A DNA stretch of 64,000 nt from Winogradskya consettensis (GTDB taxonomy: Bacteria; Actinomycetota; Actinomycetes; Mycobacteriales; Micromonosporaceae): contig NZ_BOQP01000056.1 in the NCBI RefSeq assembly GCF_018332715.1, forward strand, positions 19,137 through 83,136, in the 5' to 3' direction. The first letter of the stretch is position 1; each line of letters starts with the position of its first letter. The notes below the pieces were generated by a model. That model searched no databases and was not told the DNA's origin. It saw only the letters and a program-made list of their open reading frames with translations. The position numbers were made by a program, and so were the translations under genes. Shown piece after piece: positions 52,401 to 61,400 of the stretch.

Positions 52401-55400
52401 CGCGGATCGCGGTTGTGAAGTCCCGGACGAACTGGTCGCGGTTGCCCGGGTTGTCGAGCCGGTCGATCGCGTCACGGATCTTCTTGCGCTGCGTCGAGCT
52501 CGACGTCTTGCCCAGCGCACGGTCGAGCCGCTTGCGGGTGTCGGCGACGAGCCGGGCGGTGTCACCGACGCGATAACCGCCGGTCAACATCAAGGGCCGG
52601 TCAGGATCATCATTGTCGTACGCCGTGAGCGCCTGGACCTGGTCGAAGATGTGCGCACCCGACGGCGTGGTCCGCGCACCGGTGTCGAAGTCCTGGAACG
52701 ACACATACGGGTACGTGCCGGAGCCCGCGAACCCCTGCACCGCCGTGGCGGTCGCCGAGCTGTTCAGGACGGCGTTGCGGCCCCGGCCGTACAGGAACGT
52801 GCCGGTCTTGGTGTTGGTGCCGACGGCGTGCCCGGTGACCGCGACGGGTATGCCGCTGTTCTGGGTGAGCTGCAACGCGCGCCCGACCGCGTTCTCCAAC
52901 TGGCCGGTGGTCTTCGTCTTGTCGGTGTTGACGCCGACCACGAACGCGACGCGGGTGCCGGAGCGCAGCCCGGAGGCGATGGAGTTGAGGACGCGGGGCA
53001 GGTCTTCGACGTCGCTCGCCGGGACCATCACGTTGACGACGAACGCCATCGGGGCCCGGTCGTTGATCAGCTTGTCGCGGACCTGCCGGTACGTTCCGCT
53101 GGTCACGGGGCGTGCACGCGCCGCCAGCTGCTCGAACGCAGCGTTATGGCCACCGGGCACGCGCGGTGGCGGCGCCGGCCGGGTTGCTTGCTCAGCGTCA
53201 TGCTCGATCGGACCGGTCTCGCCGGGGTTCGCCGGCAGCGACGCGGCGGCGGTGTCGGCGATGCGGTCGAGGTGGCGCTGGTGGACCTGCGGGCTGTCAC
53301 CGGCCATCAGCGAGTCGGTGTGCTGGGTGCCGAGGACGCGCAGCCCGTCGACGTATTCGTCCGGGAGGCCGAGGTAGTGGCCGATCTCGTGGGCGAAGTC
53401 GAGGTCGTTGCCGGTGGTCGACCAGTTGGTCTGGTCGGTCGGGGGTGCGTCGGTGCCGAAGAGTTTGACGGCGGCGTGGGCGTCGGCGGGGTTGTCGACG
53501 AACTCGACGTTGACGTTGAGGGTGTCGTCGCCGATCTGGTGGCCCTGGTTGAACGCCTGGTGGACGGCGTTGCGGACCCGGTTCTCGACGTCGGGCCGGG
53601 CGTCTTGTGCGGTGTCGTCCTGGGGGTCGAGGTGGACCTTGACGGTGAAGTCCTGGATGCCGTCGAAGCTGCGGTGGTCGTAGGCGATGGGTCCGGCGTA
53701 GTGGTCGAGGTTGATGCGGGGGCGGTCGGTGGTCGGGGCGTCCATCCCTGCGGCCGCGTAGGAGCGGGCCACGATGTCCGGGACGCCGCTCGCGACGGGG
53801 GTGCGCTCGATGACGTCGTAGGCGGACGTGTTCGCGGTGCGCGGGGGTGTCGCTGCTCGTTGCGAGGTGTAGGGGTCGGCGGGTGCGGCCGGTGCCGGGG
53901 TCGCGTTCGAGCCCTGCGGAGCCGGCCGGCTGAAGGCGACGCGGTCCGTGTCCGTCGTGTGGCGCCGGATGTGGACGGTTCCCTGGGCACCCGGTGTCGT
54001 GTAACGGTGCGTGGTGCCGTTCGGGGTGTGGACGACGATGGTGATGCCGAGCTCGGCCGCCGCCGTGTCCAGCACGACGTCGTAGGCGTTGCGCAGCTGC
54101 TCACGTTCGCGGCTGCTGCGTTCCGCGGTCGTCGCCTCCGGAACGTAGCGGCCGGTGTCGGACCGTGGTGCGCCGATCGCCGCGACGACGAAGTGCCCGG
54201 TGCCGTAGTCACCGCGGGTGCGCCGGGCGGCGAGCTGATTGAGCAGCGGACCCTCGGCGTCCCGCCCGCCGCGGAGCACCCGGTCCCGGATCTCGCTCGC
54301 GCTGAGGTTCACGCTCGCCGCGATGGCCGCGTACACGGAGTCGCTGCGGACCGGCAGGGCCCGGGCGATGCTCTCGGCGCTCGCGAACTGCTGGCGCACG
54401 GTGTTGGCGGTGTTCGACACCGACAGCTGCTGCGCCGCGTAGAGCTTCTGGCTCGGCGGGAGGCCCACGCTGGCGTTCGTGCCGGGCAGTCCGAACGAGA
54501 TCGCCGGGTTCAGCGTGTTGTGCGACTGGCCGCCGAGCTGCTGCGTCTGGGCGGTGGACAGGTTGCTCTGCCAGGACGGCGTTGCCACGGGTGCGGCCGT
54601 CGACGGGCCGGCGGCCGGGTTGCCGTAGTAGAACGAGCTCGCGGCCGGGTGGTACGTCGGCTGCGTGTACGGGTGGGCCGTCGCCGCGCTGCTGCTCGCG
54701 TACCCCGTGAGCCCGATGCCCGACTTCGCGGCCTTCGGGTTGGACGGGCCGCCCGGGGTCTTGTTCTGCGCGTCGTAGCCGAAGAACCGGCCCGACACCG
54801 TGAGCATGCTCGTGTGTGACTGCGGCAACGCCTTGCCCTGGATGACGTCCGCCGCGAGCCGGGACAGATCCGTGGGCACGGCCGAGCCGGCGTAGTCGAC
54901 CATGAAGCCGAGGCCGCGGCTCGGGTGCCGGTTGTTCTGCGAGTCGACCTGCAACTGCCCGTCGCGGATCTCGGCCGGGATCTCGTTGCGGCGATACCCG
55001 TACGCGGCCGCGAGCTCGTCGCCGTACGCCCGGTGCAGGTTCGTGCTGAGCTGCCCGAACTCCGCCGACCCCTCGCCGAACCGGCTGGCCGGGTTGCCGA
55101 CGGCGAGCACGCCGTCGACGAACAGGTTCGGCTCGGGGGCGTACGGGAGCAGCGGATGGATGCCGGCCTGCCGGTCGCGGGTCTGCATGTCGTCGCGGAT
55201 CGCGTCGGTGAAGTCGCGCACGAACTGGTCGCGGTTGCCGGGGTTGTCCAGCCGGGTGATCGCGTCGCGGATCTTCTTGCGCTGCGTCGAGCTCGTCGTC
55301 GTGGCCAGCGCGCGGTCCAGGCGGCGCCGGGTGTCGGCGACGAGCTGCGGGGCGTCGCCGATCCGGTAGCCGCCGGTCAGCATCAGCGGGCGGGCCGGCT

Positions 55401-58400
55401 CGTGGCCCGGAACGGCGGTCAGGTCCTGCAGGCGGTTGATGATGTGATCACCGGACGGCGTGGTTCTCGCGCCGGTGTCGAAGTCCTGGAACGACACGTA
55501 GGGGTACACACCCGAGTTCGCGAACGCCTGCACGGCGGACGTCGTGGCGGAGCTGTCCAGGACGGCGTTGCGGCCCCGGCCGTACAGGAAAGCACCGGTC
55601 TTGGCATTGGTGCCGACGGCGTGCCCGGTGACCGCGACCGGTATGCCGCTGTTCTGGGTGAGTTGCAGCGCGCGGCCGACGGCGTTCTCGAGCTGGCTGG
55701 TGGTTTTCGTCTTGTCGGTGTTGACGCCGACGACGAACGCGACGCGGGTGCCGGGTCGCATGCCTCCGGCGATCGAGCTCAGGACGCGGGGCAGGTCCTC
55801 GACGTCGCCCGCCGGGACCATCACGTTGACGACGAAGCCCATCGGTGCGGAGTTCGCGATCAGGGAGTCGCGGACGGCGGGGTAGGAGCGGCCGTCGATC
55901 CGTACCTGGTTCTGGATGAGGTTCTCGAACGCCTGGTTGCGGCCGCCCGGGACCCGTGGCGGCGGTGCGGGGCGGGTGGCCTGGTCGGTGTCGTGGTCGA
56001 TCGGCCGGGTCTCGCCGGGGTTCGCGGGCAGGGACGACGTGGCGGTGTCGGCGATGCGGTCGAGGTGGCGTTGCTGGATCTGGTTGCTGTCGCCCGCCAT
56101 GAGCGAGTTCTCGTGCTGGGTGTTGTTCAGGACCCGGATGTTGTCGACGTACTCGTCCGGGAGGCCGAGGTAGTGGCCGATCTCGTGGGCGAAGTCGACG
56201 TCGTTGCCGGTGGTCGACCAGTTGGTCTGGTCCGTCGGCGGCGCATCCGTGCCGAACAGCTTGACGGCGGCGTGGGCGTCGGCGGGGTTGTCGACGAACT
56301 CCACGTTGACGTTGAGGGTGTCGTCGCCGACCTTGTGGCCCTGGTTGAAGGCGTCGTGGACGGCGTTGCGGACCCGGTTCTCGACGTCCGGCCGGGCGTT
56401 CTGTGCGGCGTCGTCCTGCGGGTCGAGGTGAACCTTGACCGTGAAGTCCTGGACGCCGTCGAACGAGCGGTGGTCGTAGGCGATGGGTCCCGCGTAGTGG
56501 TCGAGGTTGATGCGGGGGCGATCGGTGGTGGGTACGTCCAGTCCGGCTGCTGCGTAGGAGCGGGCCACAACATCGGGTACGCCGGTCGCGACGGGTGCAC
56601 GCTCGATGACGTCGTACGCGGACGTGTTCGCGGTGCGCGGGGGTGTCGCCGCTCGTTGCGAGGTGTAGGAGTCGGCGGGCGCGGCCGGTGCCGGGGCCGG
56701 GTTCGTGCCGGTGGGCGCCGGGCGCGACGAGCGGTAGGGCTCGAAGACGATCCGGTCGCGGCTGTCCGTCCGCCGGGACACGTGCAACGTCTGCGTCGCA
56801 CCCGGTGCGCGGTGCGTCTGCGTCCCGCTCGGCGTGTGGACCGCGATGTTGAGGCCGAGCGCGTGGGCGGTCACGTCGGCGACGACGTCGTGCGCGCTCC
56901 GGAGGCGGTCGCGTTCCCGGGAGCTCGGCGTGACCGGCGTCGACGAGCCGAGCGAGGCGGTGACGAAATGGCCGTTCTGGTACGGCGTGTCGCGGCGCCG
57001 GTTCGCGACCTGCTCCAACAGGGTCGCGTCGGCGCGGCGGCCGGCGTTCAGCGTACGAGTCCGGATCTCACCGGCACTCAGGTTGACCTGCTGCGCCAGC
57101 ACCGAATAGAGCGAGTTCGACCGGATGTCGACGGCGGTGCTGGCATTGACGCTGCTGGCGTTCGCGAACTCCTGCCGGGCCGTGTTCGCCGTGTTCGACA
57201 GCGACAACTGCTGGGCCGCGTAGAGCTTCTGATCGGGGGCGACGCCGACGTTCGGGCCCAGCGAGATCGACGGGTTGAGTGTGTTGTGCGACGCACCGCC
57301 GAGCTGCTTGAGCTGCGCGGGGTTCAGCTGACTGGCGAACGACGTGGACTGCGCCGGGCCGGACGACGAGATGACGACACCGGTGTTGTAGTACGACTGC
57401 CCGCCGGGCTGATAGGACGGCTGGGTGTACGGGTTCGCCGTTGCCGCGTTCGCCGAGGCGTACGGAGTAAGCCCGATCCCGGCCTTCGCCGCCTTCGCGT
57501 TCGACGGGCCGCCGACCGGGTTGTTCTGCGCGTCGAAGCCGAAGAACCGATCGGAGACGGTCGCCATCGACGTGTGGTTCTGCGGCAGCGCCTTGCCCAG
57601 GATCAGGTCCGCCGCGAGCCGCGACAGATCCGTCGGTACGGCCGAATCCGCGTACTCGACCTGGAAACCGAGACCCCGCACGTCGTGCCGGTTGTTCTGC
57701 GAGTTCGCCCGCAGGCTGCCGTCCAGCACGTCCGGCGGGACCTGGCTCAGCGACTGGTAACCGGCGTCCGCGGCCAGTTCCTGCGCGTACGCCCGGTGCA
57801 GGCTCGCCCCGAGCTTGTTGAACTCGGCGCCGCCGTCGCCGAAGCGCACCCCGGCGTTGCCCCGGACGACGAGGCCGTCGACGAAAAGGTTGGGCTCGGG
57901 GGCGTACGGGAGCAGGGGGTGGATCTGTTTCTGCCGGTCCCGGGTCTGCATGTCGTCGTTGACGGCACGGGTGAAGCGCTGCACGAACTCGGCCGCGTTG
58001 GCGGGATCGTCCAGCCGAGCGATCGCCTCGGTGATCTTTCTGCGCTGGTTGCCGCTCGCCGACCTGGCCTGCTCCCGGACGAGCCGCGCGCGGGTGTCCG
58101 TGATCAGCTGCGCCGTCGGGCCGACGCGGTAACCGCCGGCGAGCATCAGCGGCCGGTCCGGGTCGGCGTCCTCATAGTCCGACGTCGTCTGCTGCATCCG
58201 GTCGAACACGTGCGAACCCGACGGGGTGGCGCGCGAGCCCGTGTCGAAGTCCTGCACGGCGACGTACGGGTAGCGGTTCTTGGCGGCCAGGGCCTCGATC
58301 GCCGCGCTCGTCTCCGCCGACTCGAGGACGACGTTGCGGGCGGTGCCGTACGGGAAGTTCTTGCCGTTCATCCCGACGGCGTGCCCGGTGATCGCGACCG

Positions 58401-61400
58401 GGAACGACGAGTTCGCCACCATCTGGGTCGCCTGGTCCACGGCCTGCTGCAGGCCCGCGTCGGCGCGCCGCGAGTTCGTGTTCAGCCCGACCACGAACAC
58501 GACGTCGGTGCCCGGCGACAGCCCCGCCACGATCGAGTTGAGCACGGCCGGTAACCGGTTCACGTCGCTCGCCGGGGCGGTCATGTTCACCACGAAGCCC
58601 ATGGGGCGGCGGTTGGTCACCAGGATGTCGCGTACACCCCGGTAGTTGCCGGGGGTCACCTGCACGCGGTTGTTCACGAGATTGAGGAACGCCTGGTTGT
58701 GGCCGCTGCGGACCGCGTCCGGCGCCGGACGCGAGGGCCCGCCGTCCCGCTCGGGCTTCACCGTGGTGTCACCGTCGTTGGCGGGCAGCACCGCCTCGGC
58801 GATCTGATTGATCGTGTCGACGTGCTGCTGCGACACCTCGGAGCCGCCGGCCATGAGCGAGTCGGGGCTCGGCGCCGGGCGGCTCAGCACCCGGTCGTCG
58901 TTGCTGTCCTCGTCCGGCAGGCCCAGGTAGTGGCCGATCTCGTGGGCGAGCGTGTCGCCGTCCGTGTCGGCCGCCCACTCCGTCTGAGTGGTCCGCGGTG
59001 CGTTCTCGCCGAACAACTCGATCGTGGTGTGCGCGCTCGCGGCGTCCGGCACGAACTCGACCGTGACCTGCAGGGGCAGGCCCCTGTTGAAGGCCCGGTC
59101 CACGGCCGCTCTGGTCCGGCTCTCGACGTCCGCCTGCTGCTCGCGGGCGGTCGCGTCCTTCGGATCAAGGTGTACGCGCACCGTGAAGTTCTGTACGCCG
59201 TCCTTCACCTGGTGGTCGAAGGCGATGTGCCCGTCGACGTGCCCGAGGTTGGGGCGTGGTGCTGTGGTCTCCGGGACGGGCAGACCCGCCTGCTCGTAGG
59301 ACCTGGCGACCACATCCGGCACGCCGCTGGTGGCCGGGGGGCGTTCGATCACGTCGAAGGAGGTCGCGTACGCGGTGCGGGCAGGCGCGGGATTGACGCC
59401 GGTGGAACCGAACGTCCCTCTGGTTGGGGCGTTTTGGGCGTTTTGTGGCAGGGTTGCGCCGGGCACGTGCGTCGGCATGATGTGGAAGCGGCCGGAGTCC
59501 GGCAGCGTTGCCAGCTCGCCGGACTGCCCGTCGACGAATACGACGTGCCCGGTGTCCAGCTTCACGACGTTGACCAGGTGCCCGTTGCCCGGGGAGTGCT
59601 CGAACGCCACCACCCCGCGCGATCCGGGTGGCAACGAGTCCACCGTGCGCACCAGATCGACGAGCCCGCCGGTGGTCGTGAACTGGCTGCCCATCCGCTG
59701 CTCGAGCGTCTTCAGATCCTGGATCGTGCCGGTCTTCGGCGCGGTCATCGGCGGATGCCCGCCCAGCATCCGATCCACGATCTGCACGGTGATGTGACAG
59801 TTGGTGTCCTGCGGGCCGAGCTTGTCCGGGTTGATCGCGTCCAGGCCAGGGAACAGGTCGTTCGTGACCGTCGGCAGATCCGCGGCGCGGGCCGTGTCCG
59901 GATGCGCGTTCTGCGCGATCACCGGCGGCAGGCCCGGCCCCGGGACGTGCGCGACATGGTTGAGCAGGGCGATCCGCGCGGCCACGACCTGATCGGGCGT
60001 GCCGTTCTGCTTCGCCTGGACCAGGTTGTCGCTGAACTGACTCGGGCTCGGCGGCGCGTCCACCATCTCCGAATCGGCGTCCGGGTTCGTCCTCTCGACA
60101 CCCTCCATCGCCGTCAGGTTGATGCCGGTGTCATTGCTCGTCGCGGTGTCGCTCGCGGTTATGCCGTCGAACGGTGTCACGTCGTTGACGACGTCCCAGC
60201 CCTCGTCGTCCACGGCGTCCGGCTGGTAGAGCTGCCAGGATTCGCCGTCGACGGTGCGGATCCCGCCCGGAGCCTCGCTGCTGCCGGCGATGATGTCGCT
60301 CTTCGGGGCCACGACGTCGCCCTGGTTCGCGTCGGCCAGCTGAGGGGCGAAGCCGCCCGCGAGCGTGCCGGTGTCGCAGGAGAGCAGGGCGATGGGCGTA
60401 CCCGGCTGATTGACGACCGTGGCGAGCTGCCCGGGAGTCAGGGCGACGGTGCTCGTGGTGCCGTCCGGATTGCGTACGGGTGCGTGCACCACGTCACCGG
60501 CCCCGTGCACCACGACGGCGGTGGACACGCTGTCCGGGATCAACGTCTGATCGCCGAGTGACCGGTAGTCCTGATCGTTGAGCAGCGCGACGCCGGGACG
60601 ACCGCCCGGCAGGGGCCGGATGTCCAACGGCTTGCCATCCGCCAGCCACGTCCCGTCAGGCCCCTGGGTAACCGTGTCGACCGACGGTGTCGTTGTGGCA
60701 TCACTGCGCAGCGAGACCCCGGGCGGCTGCGAATTCTTCAGCACCGACACGATGCTGTCGATGGACCGTCCACCCTGGAACAACTGATCCATGTCCGGCG
60801 CGATGACCGGCCGGAAACCGTTGTCCAGCAACAGCTTCGGCAGCAGCACGTGCACGTTCAGGCGGCGGTTACCGTCTTCGAACGGGTGGGTGATGTGCAG
60901 CGTACGCACGGTGCGGGCAATCGCGGCGAGCTTGGCATCCGGGTCAGTCCCCGCGGTGGTCAGTTCGCCGCGATACTGATCAAAAATCTGGTCGACAAGC
61001 GCCGGCGCGTCAGCCCGAAGATAGTTCGTCGTGATGGTGCGCGGCATATCGTTGTTACTGGCGCCGCTCCGGCCCATCAGCGTGCTCGTGAAGGTGACCG
61101 GCTTCGCGCCCCGCTGCTTGACGGCGTCCCGCAGATCCATCATCAACGGCCGATCGCCCACCCGATCCGCGAACACATCCGGGCTGACCTCAGCATTACG
61201 CACGGGGAACGACGTCGGCCGCGCAAAGTTGCCCCGGCTCGTGCCACCGGTCCAATCCAGGGGCGTCGCCAGGTGCTGCGTCACCGTCTCGTGCATGCCC
61301 TTGTACGTCGCCGCGTTCAGGGTCGTGCTGTTGACGGCCGGATTGTTGAGGAACTGCTCGTACGCTTCGACCATCCCCCGCTGGAAACCGGGCGACATGT

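Noticed and set aside
38146..58554. Very long plus-strand open frames opposite the giant gene (for example 38146-41913, 41941-44925, 54925-58554).
   Set aside because: They lie antisense to a gene with clear domains, their translations are Arg/Val/Gly/Asp-rich without motifs, and they arise because high-GC third positions remove stops on the opposite strand.
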